NCBI RefSeq assembly: GCF_014648895.1
Contig: NZ_BMRZ01000014.1
Span: 62,001-126,000, forward strand
Source: Streptomyces tanashiensis
GTDB lineage: Bacteria; Actinomycetota; Actinomycetes; Streptomycetales; Streptomycetaceae
Reading direction: 5' to 3'
DNA: 64,000 nt
Both the position numbers and the translations under genes were made by a program. Shown piece by piece: positions 48,912 to 57,640 of the stretch. Numbering within the stretch: the first letter of the stretch is position 1; the number at the start of each line of letters is the position of its first letter. Under the pieces are notes generated by a model that saw only the letters and a list, made by a program, of their open reading frames with translations, did no database searches and had not been told where the DNA came from.

Positions 48912-49777
48912 CCGACCACCGAGAGGCAGGTCGTCGGGGTCGCGTGGGCCGGGTCGAGGGCGTTGGCCACCTCGTGGAAGGTGACCCGGTCCACCGTGCC
49001 GATGGCCACGTGCTCGGACAGGTCGAGCGCGCACTTGTCCTGGATGAGGACGTTGGTGACGTTCGGGCCGCTCAGGAACTGGGAGCGGTACGGAGTCACG
49101 ACCTCGTCGTACTGGCTCGCGATGACGTGGTAGCGGACGCCCGGCACGGTGTCGCCGCCCGCGTTGAGCTGGGTGATGAAGGCCGAGCCGGCGATCTGGT
49201 CGGCGAGGCCGGGGGTCGTGGAGCTGATGAGGTCCTCGGCCCCGGGGAAGTACGGCAGGAGCTTGGTGAGGCCGAGCAGGGTGGTCCCGTGGTTGTCGGG
49301 GGCGATGCCGACGAGCGTGTTCACCTTCTCGGCCCCGCCGAGGAACTTGAGGTACCAGCGGGGCATCATGCCGCCCTGCGAGTGTCCGACGAGGTCGGCC
49401 TCGGGGGCGCCGGTGGCGGCGAGGACGCGGTCGACGTAGGTGTCGAGCTGTCCGGCCGACGCGGCGATGGGGCCGAGTCCGTTGAAGAAGGGAACGCCCG
49501 GCAGCTGGCCGTAGTCGAGCGAGAAGACGCAGTAGCCCCGGTTGACCAGATAGGGCGCGAGGGCCAGCCAGTTGTCGACGGAGTTCCCGAAGGTGCCGTG
49601 GACGAGGACGACGGGGCGCGGGTGCGCGGCGGACGGCTTGCAGGAGAAGTCGTTCCAGCCGCGGCTGGGGGCGGCGGCGGCCTGGGCGGCGGCGGTGGGG
49701 GCGAGGGTGGCGGCGGCGGTCAGCAGGAGGACGGACAGCGCTCTGACAGCGCGCTTCCAGGACTTCGGGGGCAGCAT
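48908..49777 (-). CDS. Secreted lipase/esterase (lipase class 2)
   Basis: A 289-residue exported alpha/beta-hydrolase. The signal peptide is about 1-34. The oxyanion region VVLVHGTFGNSVDNW (56-70) and nucleophile elbow GHSQGG (Ser133) are clear, with a C-terminal Asp/His set likely in SQYDEVVTPY and LSEHVAIG. It resembles extracellular triacylglycerol lipases of streptomycetes (SCO1735 type). Four cysteines allow two disulfides. It converges on the LPMO gene with a 4-bp overlap of stop codons. Start ATG 49777 with GGAGAT 6 bp before. Confidence 0.92.
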   Translation of the reverse strand: MLPPKSWKRAVRALSVLLLTAAATLAPTAAAQAAAAPSRGWNDFSCKPSAAHPRPVVLVHGTFGNSVDNWLALAPYLVNRGYCVFSLDYGQLPGVPFFNGLGPIAASAGQLDTYVDRVLAATGAPEADLVGHSQGGMMPRWYLKFLGGAEKVNTLVGIAPDNHGTTLLGLTKLLPYFPGAEDLISSTTPGLADQIAGSAFITQLNAGGDTVPGVRYHVIASQYDEVVTPYRSQFLSGPNVTNVLIQDKCALDLSEHVAIGTVDRVTFHEVANALDPAHATPTTCLSVVG

Positions 49778-49945
49778 CGGGCGATCTCCTTGCGGCTCAA
49801 GGGGAAGGTGGGGGTGCTGTGCCCTGCGGTCCGGACCACAAGTGGGGATGCTCTCCAGCCAAATTACGCACGGGTAGCCTCGGCTGGGAAGTTACGCGTC
49901 GGTAAAAAGTGATGTGTCGTCACCACGGCGCCGGCGGGCGCGCGG

Positions 49946-50905
49946 TCAGGCCGCGAGGGAGCCCGGGAGGATCGCCCGCGGGCCGAATCTCGCCCGTGCC
50001 CGGTCGGCCACCGCCTCGATCCGCCGGGTCTTCTCGTCCGCCGGGTCCAGGGACAGCTGGTGCGCGGCCCCCTCGGCGTCCGTCAGGCCCTCGGCGCGCA
50101 GCGCGATGCCCCGCACCCGGGCCCGCTGGAGGCCGAGGGAGTCGTGGACGGCGTAGGCGAGGGCGGTGAGCGCCGCCGAGTGGGCGGTCGGTTCGGGCAG
50201 GGTACGGCTCCGGGTCGTGGTGCTGCGGTCGGCGTACCGCACGGTGACCGCGAGCGAGCGGCAGACCTGGCCCTCGGTCCGCAGCCGGGCGCCGAGCTCG
50301 CCGGCGAGCGAGAGGAGGGCCCTGCGCTGCGCGGTCCGGTCGGTCTCGTCGTGCGGGAAGGCGCGCTCGGCGGCCGCCGACCGGGAGACCGCGTGCGGCA
50401 CGACGGGGGTGCGGTCGATGCCCCGCGCCCGCTCCCACAGCTCGCGGCCGGCCTTCGCCCCGACGAGCCGCTGGAGCACGGCGAGCGGCGCGTCGGCGAC
50501 GCGGCCCGCGGAGTCGAGTCCGTAGCCGCAGAGGGTCCTGGCGGTGGCGCGGCCGACGCCGTCGAGGGCGACGACCGGCCGGTCGCGCAGGAAGGCCGCC
50601 GGGTCCTCGACGACCAGGGTGGTGCCGGGCGTGGCCTCGCGGGCCGCCAGCCGGGCCAGCATCGGGTTGGGGCCGGCGCCGATGACGCAGTCGACGCCGT
50701 ACAGGGCGAGCGCGCGGACCCGGATGACCGAGGCGAGTTCGGCGGGGGTGCGGCCGAAGTAGCGCAGCGCGCCGCGCACGTCGGCGAGCGCCTCGCAGGG
50801 CGGTGCGGCCTCGACGACGGGGGTGAACTCGCCGAGCAGGTCGACCAGTCGGGGCAGTACCGCTTCGTCCGCCGGTTCCAGGCGGAACCGTACGCAGAGG
50901 ATCAT
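49946..50905 (-). CDS. imuB: ImuB-like Y-family polymerase homologue
   Basis: A 319-residue Y-family protein. The catalytic metal-binding aspartates are missing: the first motif reads MILCVRFRLEP where active enzymes have DxDxFFA, and the second reads PCEALADVRG instead of SxDE. It therefore fits ImuB, the non-catalytic mutasome subunit that recruits DnaE2 to the clamp. A clamp-binding motif of type QLSLD occurs at the C-terminal end (HQLSLDP). HhH-like sequence LDGVGRATARTL appears in the middle. Its ATG overlaps the dnaE2 stop (ATGA). The usual ImuA partner is not in the window. Confidence 0.85.
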   Translation of the reverse strand: MILCVRFRLEPADEAVLPRLVDLLGEFTPVVEAAPPCEALADVRGALRYFGRTPAELASVIRVRALALYGVDCVIGAGPNPMLARLAAREATPGTTLVVEDPAAFLRDRPVVALDGVGRATARTLCGYGLDSAGRVADAPLAVLQRLVGAKAGRELWERARGIDRTPVVPHAVSRSAAAERAFPHDETDRTAQRRALLSLAGELGARLRTEGQVCRSLAVTVRYADRSTTTRSRTLPEPTAHSAALTALAYAVHDSLGLQRARVRGIALRAEGLTDAEGAAHQLSLDPADEKTRRIEAVADRARARFGPRAILPGSLAA

Positions 50906-53900
50906 CCGGCGCTCCCGGGGCTGCTGTGCCACAGCTTCCGCGACGGCGTCGCGGCGCCTTCCCCGGCCGGCCGGAGGTCGGCCCAGGGGTTCATCTCGTA
51001 TCCGGTGGGCATCGTGATCCGGCGTCCGTTGTCGGCCGGGCGGTTCTCCTGCCGCTGTTCGGACAGCCGCTGTTCGGACAGCCGCTGTTCGGACAGCCGC
51101 TCCCCCACCGCGTCCAGGCCGCCGGAGGCCCGCAGTTCGACCAGTTCGGCGAGGTTCCAGGCGGCGGAGCCGACCACGCTGAGGCTGCGCGGGCCGCGCC
51201 GCTGCACCACGCCCCGGACGAGCAGCAGCCAGGAGTGGAAGACGGTGTGGGCGCAGCGTTCGTGGGCGTCGTCGAAGAAGGCGAGGTCGACCAGGCCGGT
51301 GCCGTCGTCGAGGGTGCTGAAGATGACGCGTTTCCCGGAGCGGATGGGCGGGGTCTGGGTGGCGGCCTTGGCGCCCGCGACGAGGACGGTCTGCCCGTGG
51401 GCGGCGGAGCGCAGCCGCTGGGCGGAGACGACGCCGAGCTCGCGGAGGAAGGCGTGGTGGTCGCTCATGAGGTGGCGGGAGGCGTCCATGCCGAGGATGC
51501 CGAGTTCGGCGCTGAGGCGTTCGGCGTCGTCGAGGTCGGGCAGGCCGACGGGGGCGGTCTTCCCGCCCTGGGCGAGGGGCAGTTGGCCGCCGTGGGAGGC
51601 GGCTCCCCGGTGGATGCGGCGGAGTTCGGTCAGGTGGAGCAGCAGGTCGCGGCGGTTGGCGCCGAAGGCGTCGAGCGCGCCGACCTGGGCGAGCCGTTCG
51701 GCGACGGGGGTGCGCGGGCGGGCCCGTTCCCAGAAGTCGAGCAGGGAGGCGTAGGGCTGTCCGTGCTCGATGCGGGCGCTCTCGTTCTCGCTGATGCCGT
51801 GGACGTCGGCGAGGCCGAGCCGGAGGCCCCACACCTTCGGATCATCGGACACCAGTTCGATACGGTGGGCGACCGCCGACCGGTTCACGTCGAGCGGCAG
51901 CACCGGCACCCCGCGCCGCCTGGCGTCCGCGAGCAGCAGCCGCTTGGGGTACATGCCGGGGTCGTGGGTGAGCAGCCCCGCGTAGAAGGCGGCCGGGTGG
52001 TGCGCCTTGAGCCAGGCCGACTGGTACGTCGGCACGGCGAAGGCCACCGCGTGCGCCTTGCAGAAGCCGTACGAGCCGAAGGCCTCGACGATCTCCCACG
52101 TGCGGGCGACGACCTCGTCAGCGTATCCCCGGGCCGAGGCCCGGCCGGCGAACCAGAGCCTGATCCGGCCCTGCGACCCCGGGTCCGAGAGCCCGCGCCG
52201 CACCTGGTCGGCCTCGGCCCGGTCGCAGCCGGTCATGATCCGTACGATCTCGATGATCTGCTCGTGGAAGACGACCACGCCGTACGTCTCCTTCAGGGTC
52301 TCCTCCAGGTCGGGGTGCGGGTAGCGGACGGGGGCGCGGCCGTGCCGGGCCTCGATGAAGGGGCGGACCATGTCGGCGGCGACCGGCCCGGGCCGGAAGA
52401 GCGAGATGTCGACGACGAGGTCGTGGAAGGTCGCGGGCTGGAGCCGGCCGACCAGGTCGCGCTGGCCCGGGGACTCGATCTGGAAGCAGCCGAGGGTCTC
52501 GGTGGAGCGGATGAGCCGGTACGTCTCGGGGTCGCCCTCCGGGACCGCGTCGATGTCGGGGCGGATGCCGGTGGCGCGCTCGACCTCGGTGACGGCGTGG
52601 GCCATGGCGGACTGCATGCGCACGCCGAGGACGTCGAGCTTGAGCAGTCCGAGGTCCTCCACGTCCTCCTTGTCGAACTGGGACATGGGGAACCCCTCGC
52701 CGCTGGTGGGGACGACGGGGGTACGGGTGAGCAGCGAGGCGTCCGAGAGCAGGACCCCGCAGGGGTGCATGGCGATTCCGCGCGGCAGCGCGTCGAGCGC
52801 CTCGACCAGCTCCCAGAGCCGGCCGAACTTCTCGCGTTCGCCCGCGAGTTCGCGCAGTTCGGGCAGTTCGTCGAGGGCGGCGAGCGCGTCCCTGGCGCGG
52901 ATGTGCGGGAAGGCCTTGGCGATCCGGTCGGTCTCGGCCGGGTCGAGGGAGAGGGCCGCGCCCACGTCCCGTACCGCGTGGCGGACCCGGTAGGTCTCGG
53001 GCATGGAGACGGTGGCGACCCGTTCGGTGCCGAAGCGGTCGATGATCGCCCGGTAGACCTCCAGGCGGCGGGCGGACTCCACGTCGATGTCGATGTCGGG
53101 CAGGGCGGTGCGGCGTGTGGAGAGGAACCGTTCCATCAGCAGGCCGTGCTCGACCGGGTCGGCGTGGGCGATGCCGAGGAGGTGGTTCACGAGGGAGCCG
53201 GCGCCGGAGCCGCGGGCGGCGACCCGGATCCCCATGGACCGGACGTCGTCGACGACCTGGGCGACCGTCAGGAAGTAGGTGGCGAAGCCGTGGTGGGCGA
53301 TGACGTCCAGCTCGCGGTGCATCCGGTCCCAGTAGCCGCGCCGCTTCTCGTACCCCTTCAGGATCATGCCGGCGGCGGCCCGGGAGGCGAGGACGCGCTG
53401 GGCGGTGCGGTGCTCCGCGCCGACGAGGTACGGCTCCGGGAAGTGCGCGGAGCCGATGCCGAGGTCGTCCTCGGGGTCGACCAGGCACGCGGCGGCGACC
53501 TCCCCGGTCCGGTCGAGCAGGCGGTGGGCGGCGTCCCGGCGGAAGCCCGCGGCCTCGACGATCCGCTCGGCGGCGGCCAGCATGTCGTCGGCGCCCTTGA
53601 GCCAGGCCTCTCCGCTGTCGAGCTCCTTGCGGGGGTCGACGGGGACGAGGCGGCGGGCGGAGTCGAGGACGTCGGCGACCGGGCCCTGGCCGGGGTCGGC
53701 GTAACGGACGGCGTTGCCGAGGACGGGCCGGACGCCCTGCTCGGCGGCGAAGCCGACGGTACGGGCGGCGAGCCGCAGGGAACCGGGGCCGGTGCCGGCG
53801 CGCCCGTGCTGGACGGCCTCCAGGCACAGCGCGTCGCCGTACCGCTCGCGCCAGGGGGCGAGCAGCCGGGCGGCCCGGTCGGGGCGGCCGGCGGCGAGGG

Positions 53901-54378
53901 CGCGGCCGACGTCGGAGGCGGGGCCGAGCAGCACGGACACGCCGTCGCCGGCCAGGGCGGCCCTGGGCAGCAGGGGGTGCTCCGCTCCCCCGGCGTGGGC
54001 GGCGGTGACCATCGCGCAGAGGGTGGCCCAGCCGGTGCGGGAGCGGGCGAGGAAGAGGGCGCGGGGCGCGGACTCGTCGACGAAGGCCCCGCCCCGGACG
54101 GGCACCCGGCGGACGGATCCCCGGTCGGCGGGGTCCCGGCCGTCCGGTCCGGGGGCGTCGGGGGTCTCGTACGCGAGGTCCACGCCGAACAGGGGGCGGA
54201 CGCCCTCCTTCTCGCACGCCTTGGCGAAGCGGACGGCGCCGGAGAGGGTGTCGCGGTCGGTCAGGGCGAGGGCGTCCATGCCCCGCTCGGCGGCGCGGGC
54301 GGCGAGGCGCTCGGGGTGCGAGGCGCCGTAGCGCAGGGAGTAGCCCGAGGCGGTGTGCAGATGCGTGAAACCTGGCAT
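50902..54378 (-). CDS. dnaE2: Error-prone DNA polymerase DnaE2
   Basis: A 1158-residue C-family polymerase. The N-terminal PHP domain starts at once (GFTHLHTASGYS), the palm holds the acidic pair in LPDIDIDVE (a PDxDxD motif), and later come the fingers, HhH and OB domains. DnaE2 performs SOS-induced translesion synthesis with ImuB. ATG 54378 is used; an SOS box (54456-54471) is 78 bp upstream. Just before the C-terminus lies an SEQRL tandem repeat (DNA 51052-51116), an insertion unlikely to be part of the fold. Overlap with imuB secures coexpression. Confidence 0.95.
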   Translation of the reverse strand: MPGFTHLHTASGYSLRYGASHPERLAARAAERGMDALALTDRDTLSGAVRFAKACEKEGVRPLFGVDLAYETPDAPGPDGRDPADRGSVRRVPVRGGAFVDESAPRALFLARSRTGWATLCAMVTAAHAGGAEHPLLPRAALAGDGVSVLLGPASDVGRALAAGRPDRAARLLAPWRERYGDALCLEAVQHGRAGTGPGSLRLAARTVGFAAEQGVRPVLGNAVRYADPGQGPVADVLDSARRLVPVDPRKELDSGEAWLKGADDMLAAAERIVEAAGFRRDAAHRLLDRTGEVAAACLVDPEDDLGIGSAHFPEPYLVGAEHRTAQRVLASRAAAGMILKGYEKRRGYWDRMHRELDVIAHHGFATYFLTVAQVVDDVRSMGIRVAARGSGAGSLVNHLLGIAHADPVEHGLLMERFLSTRRTALPDIDIDVESARRLEVYRAIIDRFGTERVATVSMPETYRVRHAVRDVGAALSLDPAETDRIAKAFPHIRARDALAALDELPELRELAGEREKFGRLWELVEALDALPRGIAMHPCGVLLSDASLLTRTPVVPTSGEGFPMSQFDKEDVEDLGLLKLDVLGVRMQSAMAHAVTEVERATGIRPDIDAVPEGDPETYRLIRSTETLGCFQIESPGQRDLVGRLQPATFHDLVVDISLFRPGPVAADMVRPFIEARHGRAPVRYPHPDLEETLKETYGVVVFHEQIIEIVRIMTGCDRAEADQVRRGLSDPGSQGRIRLWFAGRASARGYADEVVARTWEIVEAFGSYGFCKAHAVAFAVPTYQSAWLKAHHPAAFYAGLLTHDPGMYPKRLLLADARRRGVPVLPLDVNRSAVAHRIELVSDDPKVWGLRLGLADVHGISENESARIEHGQPYASLLDFWERARPRTPVAERLAQVGALDAFGANRRDLLLHLTELRRIHRGAASHGGQLPLAQGGKTAPVGLPDLDDAERLSAELGILGMDASRHLMSDHHAFLRELGVVSAQRLRSAAHGQTVLVAGAKAATQTPPIRSGKRVIFSTLDDGTGLVDLAFFDDAHERCAHTVFHSWLLLVRGVVQRRGPRSLSVVGSAAWNLAELVELRASGGLDAVGERLSEQRLSEQRLSEQRQENRPADNGRRITMPTGYEMNPWADLRPAGEGAATPSRKLWHSSPGSAG
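51052..51116. repeat. 15-bp tandem repeat near the dnaE2 3' end
   Basis: Four exact copies of CCGCTGTTCGGACAG plus a partial fifth. They encode repeated LSEQR on the minus strand close to the DnaE2 C-terminus. Exact identity of the copies points to recent slippage and probable length variation between strains. Confidence 0.95.
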
Positions 54379-54411
54379 GGCCGGCGCACCTCCCGCACTC
54401 CCGCATCGAAT

Positions 54412-54471
54412 TCGTACATACGTTCCCACCCCCTCGCTTCCACCCTAACTCATTTTCGAACGTCCGTACGA
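54412..54471 (-). promoter_or_regulatory. SOS (LexA) box, with a second weaker site, upstream of dnaE2
   Basis: TCGAACGTCCGTACGA (54456-54471) matches the actinobacterial LexA consensus TCGAAC-N4-GTTCGA at 11 of 12 defined bases. A second, weaker match TCGTACATACGTTCCC (54412-54427) has 9 of 12. On the minus strand a -10-like TAGGGT (54447-54442) lies between them, so LexA would cover the promoter. This supports damage-inducible dnaE2-imuB. Confidence 0.8.
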
Positions 54472-54543
54472 TAAGCGGAACCGGTCAGCCATTCGGCCCC
54501 CACCCGCCTGCGGGGACGCCCCCCGCCCCCGAGCGTGGGGGGC

Positions 54544-55584
54544 ATGAGCCTCGTCGATGAACTGAAAAGCGCCGTCACCCCCCGAGCCGCCCTGCTCGTG
54601 GTCGGCGTCTTCGCCCTTCAGCTCCTGTTCATCACCTCGTACGTCGGGGCCCTGCACAATCCGAAACCCACGGACGTCCCCTTCGGCGTGGTCGCCCCTC
54701 AGCAGCAGGTCGCCACCGCCGTGGCGGACCGGCTGGGGAAGCTGCCCGGCGACCCCCTCGACCCGCGCGTGGTCGCGGACGAGGCCGAGGCGCGGGACCA
54801 GGTCCTGAACCGGGACATCGACGGGGCACTGATCGTCGACCCCCGGGGCCGCACGGACACCCTGCTCGTCGCCTCCGGCGGCGGCAAGGTGCTCTCCGCG
54901 ACCCTGGAGGCGATGATCACGGAGCTGGAGGCGGCCAACCAGCGTCTCGTGCGGACCGTCGACGTGGCCCCTTCCTCCTCCCAGGACTTCAACGGGCTCT
55001 CCGCCTTCTACCTGGTCATCGGCTGGTGCGTCGGCGGCTACATCTGCGCCGCGATCCTGGCGATCAGCGCCGGATCCCGGCCCGCCAACCGGGAGCGCGC
55101 GATCATCCGCCTCGGGGTCCTGGCGCTCTACTCGGCCCTCGGCGGTCTCGGCGGCGCGATCATCGTCGGCCCGATCCTCGGCGCCCTGCCCGGCAGCGTC
55201 GCGGCCCTGTGGGGCCTGGGCACCCTGGTGGTCTTCGCGGTGGGTGCCGCCACCCTCGCCCTGCAGTCCGTGTTCGGGATCGTCGGCATCGGCCTGGCGA
55301 TCCTGCTCATCGTGATCGCGGGCAACCCCAGCGCGGGCGGCGCCTTCCCGCTGCCGATGCTGCCGCCCTTCTGGAGGGCGATCGGCCCGTATCTGCCCCC
55401 GGGCGCGGGCACCTGGGCGGCGCGCTCGATCGCGTACTTCAAGGGCAACGGCATGACCGCCTCGATGGCGGTCCTCTCGGTCTGGGCGATCGTCGGCGCG
55501 GCCGTCACCCTGGTGCTGTCCTCGGTGAAGCGGACGCCGAAGGCCGAGCCGATCGCCTCGGAGGTCGGCGGACCTCCGGCGTAG
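54544..55584 (+). CDS. YhgE/Pip-like (DUF3533/ABC-2) membrane protein
   Basis: A 346-residue membrane protein. One N-terminal helix (about 18-40) is followed by an extracytoplasmic domain of about 120 residues and then five or six C-terminal helices. This layout is that of YhgE/Pip and ABC-2-like export permeases. The segment VPFGVVAPQQQVATAVADRL and the later GALIVDPRGRTDTLLVASGGG are family-like. The ATG at 54544 was chosen (a GTG at 54535 is possible). No ATPase gene adjoins. It may export or anchor surface or secreted molecules; unproven. A strong terminator follows at 55611. Confidence 0.78.
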   Translation: MSLVDELKSAVTPRAALLVVGVFALQLLFITSYVGALHNPKPTDVPFGVVAPQQQVATAVADRLGKLPGDPLDPRVVADEAEARDQVLNRDIDGALIVDPRGRTDTLLVASGGGKVLSATLEAMITELEAANQRLVRTVDVAPSSSQDFNGLSAFYLVIGWCVGGYICAAILAISAGSRPANRERAIIRLGVLALYSALGGLGGAIIVGPILGALPGSVAALWGLGTLVVFAVGAATLALQSVFGIVGIGLAILLIVIAGNPSAGGAFPLPMLPPFWRAIGPYLPPGAGTWAARSIAYFKGNGMTASMAVLSVWAIVGAAVTLVLSSVKRTPKAEPIASEVGGPPA

Positions 55585-55610
55585 AGGACACGGAGAAGAC
55601 CCAGGAAGCA

Positions 55611-55649
55611 GCGGTCCCTCCGGCAGGCGTCGGCTGCCGGAGGGACCGC
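55611..55649. terminator. Bidirectional terminator
   Basis: GCGGTCCCTCCGGCA (55611-55625) and its exact complement (55635-55649) form a 15-bp stem with a 9-base loop between the convergent membrane-protein and protease genes. No T tract. Confidence 0.8.
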
Positions 55650-55661
55650 GCGGAGCCGGGG

Positions 55662-56555
55662 TCAGAAGACGCTGACCCCGTACGCGCTCAGCGCCTCCGT
55701 CACGGGCTGGAAGAACGTCGTCCCGCCCGAGGAGCAGTTGCCGCTGCCGCCCGAGGTGAGGCCGATCGCCCGGCTGCCCGAGTAGAGCGGGCCGCCGGAG
55801 TCGCCGGGCTCGGCGCAGACGTTGGTCTGGATCATGCCGTAGACGATGTCGCCGCCTCCGTAGTTCACGGTGGCGTTCAGGCCGGTCACCGTGCCGCTGT
55901 GGATGCCGGTGGTGGAGCCCCGGCGGGTGACGGACATGCCGACGGTGGCGTTGGCGGCGCTGGTGATGTCGACGCTGCCGACCGTGCCGGACTTGGTCAC
56001 GGAGGTGTTGGTGTAGCGCACGATGCCGTAGTCGTTGGTCGGGAAGCTCGACCCGGCGGTGGTGCCGAGGACGGTCGTGTGCGAGGAGTTGGACCACCAG
56101 GTGCCCGCGCCGTCGGTGCAGTGACCGGCGGTGAGGAAGTAGTAGTTCCCCGCGCCGTCCCTGACGTTGAAGCCGAGGGAGCAGCGCCAGCTGCTCGCGT
56201 AGATGGCGTCGCCGCCGGAGATCAGCTTGTTGAACGTGCCGGGGGTGCGCTCGATGCGCAGCGCACCGGCGTTGGCCCCGGCCCGCTGCTTGATCTTCGC
56301 GATCTCGGCCGGGGAGACGGTGGAGTCGGCGGTGACGACGAGCGTGCGGGTGGCGGTGTCGACGCGCCAGGCGGTGCCGGCCACGTCGGCGGCGAGGACG
56401 GCGTCGCCCGCGGCGGAGAGCTGGGTGGCGCTGAACGTCTGCGCGGAGTCGGCGTTCGCGGTGGGGACGCCGAGGGTCGCGGCGGCGGCGACGAGACCGG
56501 CGGTGAGGGCGAGCAGCCGGAACTTCTTCGTGGGGGTGGTGCGCGTGGTCCTCAC
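55662..56555 (-). CDS. sprB: Streptogrisin B-like secreted serine protease
   Basis: A 297-residue chymotrypsin-fold (S1E) preproprotease. The signal peptide is about 1-36 and the pro-region about 37-111; the mature enzyme begins at ISGGDAIY (112). The catalytic triad is His145 (LTAGHCTDG), Asp175 (TNDYGIVRY) and Ser253 (PGDSGGPLY). Four cysteines form two disulfides. The sequence follows S. griseus protease B very closely through its whole mature part, including the end TTFFQPVTEALSAYGVSVF, so the name is by similarity. The GTG at 56555 has AGGAGG 9 bp upstream. Extracellular protein digestion in late growth. Confidence 0.94.
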   Translation of the reverse strand: MRTTRTTPTKKFRLLALTAGLVAAAATLGVPTANADSAQTFSATQLSAAGDAVLAADVAGTAWRVDTATRTLVVTADSTVSPAEIAKIKQRAGANAGALRIERTPGTFNKLISGGDAIYASSWRCSLGFNVRDGAGNYYFLTAGHCTDGAGTWWSNSSHTTVLGTTAGSSFPTNDYGIVRYTNTSVTKSGTVGSVDITSAANATVGMSVTRRGSTTGIHSGTVTGLNATVNYGGGDIVYGMIQTNVCAEPGDSGGPLYSGSRAIGLTSGGSGNCSSGGTTFFQPVTEALSAYGVSVF

Positions 56556-56851
56556 TTCTTGTTCCTCCTGTGGGGGGATCCAACGGTGGGGGGAATCAGC
56601 GGTGGGGCAGGTCGGCCGGGGCCGACCCGGTACGCGGCGAGCGCCTCGGGCACCCTCACTTCCTTCCGGGAAGCGGAGGGGCCCCGGGGGCAGGCCCGTG
56701 AGGCGCCATCAGATGACGTGTTCCTGACATGTGCTGCCAGTGATAGTGGCCCTCCCCGGGCGGGCGCACAAGACCGCCTTACGCACGGGCGCCCCCGGCC
56801 GTCGTGGCCGGGGGCGCCCGTCGTCCGTACACCGGACAGAGAAAGACCTGT
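56556..56851. terminator. Intergenic region with terminator of the DUF1684 operon
   Basis: 296 bp with no gene. A perfect 16-bp stem (56785-56800 with 56806-56821, 5-base loop) lies just downstream (minus strand) of the DUF1684 stop and ends the long operon coming from the right. The remainder (56556-56780) must hold the protease promoter; no distinct operator was seen. Confidence 0.7.
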
Positions 56852-57640
56852 TCAGGCCGGGCTCAGCTGCCGCTCCCCCGCCGCGACCGCGGTGTCGAGC
56901 GTGTTCCCCGGCGGCGGGAAGGGGCAGATGAAGTGGTCCGCGAAGGCGCACGGCGGCAGCAGCGCGCGGTTGAGGTCGACCGTCACCGAGCCGTCCGCCG
57001 CCGGAGCCTCCGGCCGCAGGAAGCGGAAGCGGTAGCTGTCCCGGCCGCTGGTGGCGTCGGCGAAGACCGCCCACAGGGAACCGTCGTCCTCGACCGCCAC
57101 CTGGAGGACGTGCTCGCCCCCGTGCAGCTCGAAGACCAGCTCCCCGGAGAGACCGAGGCCGCGCTCCCGCCCGTCGGCGTTCTCGACCCGTACGCTGCGC
57201 GTCTCCGGGTACGGACGGAACACACCGGGCACCACATAGCGCGCGTCGTACGGGGTGGCCTCGATGCCCCGGAAGGCGCGGCGCGCCTCCGAGCCGGGGT
57301 CGAAGTCCCGCACGGCCCAGAGCCCTTCGCGCCGCAGCACCATGAGCCGCCGGCCCGCGGACTCGACCCGGGACTCGTGGACCGGGCCGTGGTCGGCGGT
57401 GAGCCGGACCGTGCCGGTGAAGGGCTTGCCGTCGACACTGAGCCCGTCCTCGGCGCCCGCCGTCAGGACCACCTCGTCACCGTCCTCCCGCCACTCACCG
57501 GGAACGGCCGGAATGCGCCCCTCGGGGAAGTCCGCGAGCCAGTGGGTGCCCGTGAGGGAGAGCGGGCCGTACGAAGAGGCGACCGCGGCCTCGCGCTGCT
57601 CGTGCCAGTGCTGCCAGTCCTGCTGTGGATCCGTGCTCAT
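56852..57640 (-). CDS. DUF1684 protein
   Basis: A 262-residue soluble protein of the DUF1684 family. Typical sequences are SLTGTHWLAD near 28-37 and, at the end, RALLPPCAFADHFICPFPPPGN, the family hallmark. No signal peptide. The ATG at 57640 overlaps the upstream monooxygenase stop by 4 bp (ATGA), making it the last gene of the operon. Biochemical role unknown; its link with flavin monooxygenases here hints at processing of their product or binding of a small oxidised compound. Confidence 0.88.
   Translation of the reverse strand: MSTDPQQDWQHWHEQREAAVASSYGPLSLTGTHWLADFPEGRIPAVPGEWREDGDEVVLTAGAEDGLSVDGKPFTGTVRLTADHGPVHESRVESAGRRLMVLRREGLWAVRDFDPGSEARRAFRGIEATPYDARYVVPGVFRPYPETRSVRVENADGRERGLGLSGELVFELHGGEHVLQVAVEDDGSLWAVFADATSGRDSYRFRFLRPEAPAADGSVTVDLNRALLPPCAFADHFICPFPPPGNTLDTAVAAGERQLSPA

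Noticed and set aside
50926..54474. Very long open frame on the plus strand opposite dnaE2 (about 1180 codons), and similar ones at 17269-20094, 20350-22455 and 45115-47796
   Set aside because: In high-GC DNA the antisense frame of a real gene stays open; these read as Gly/Arg/Asp/Glu-rich protein without domains, and lie exactly opposite well-recognised genes.
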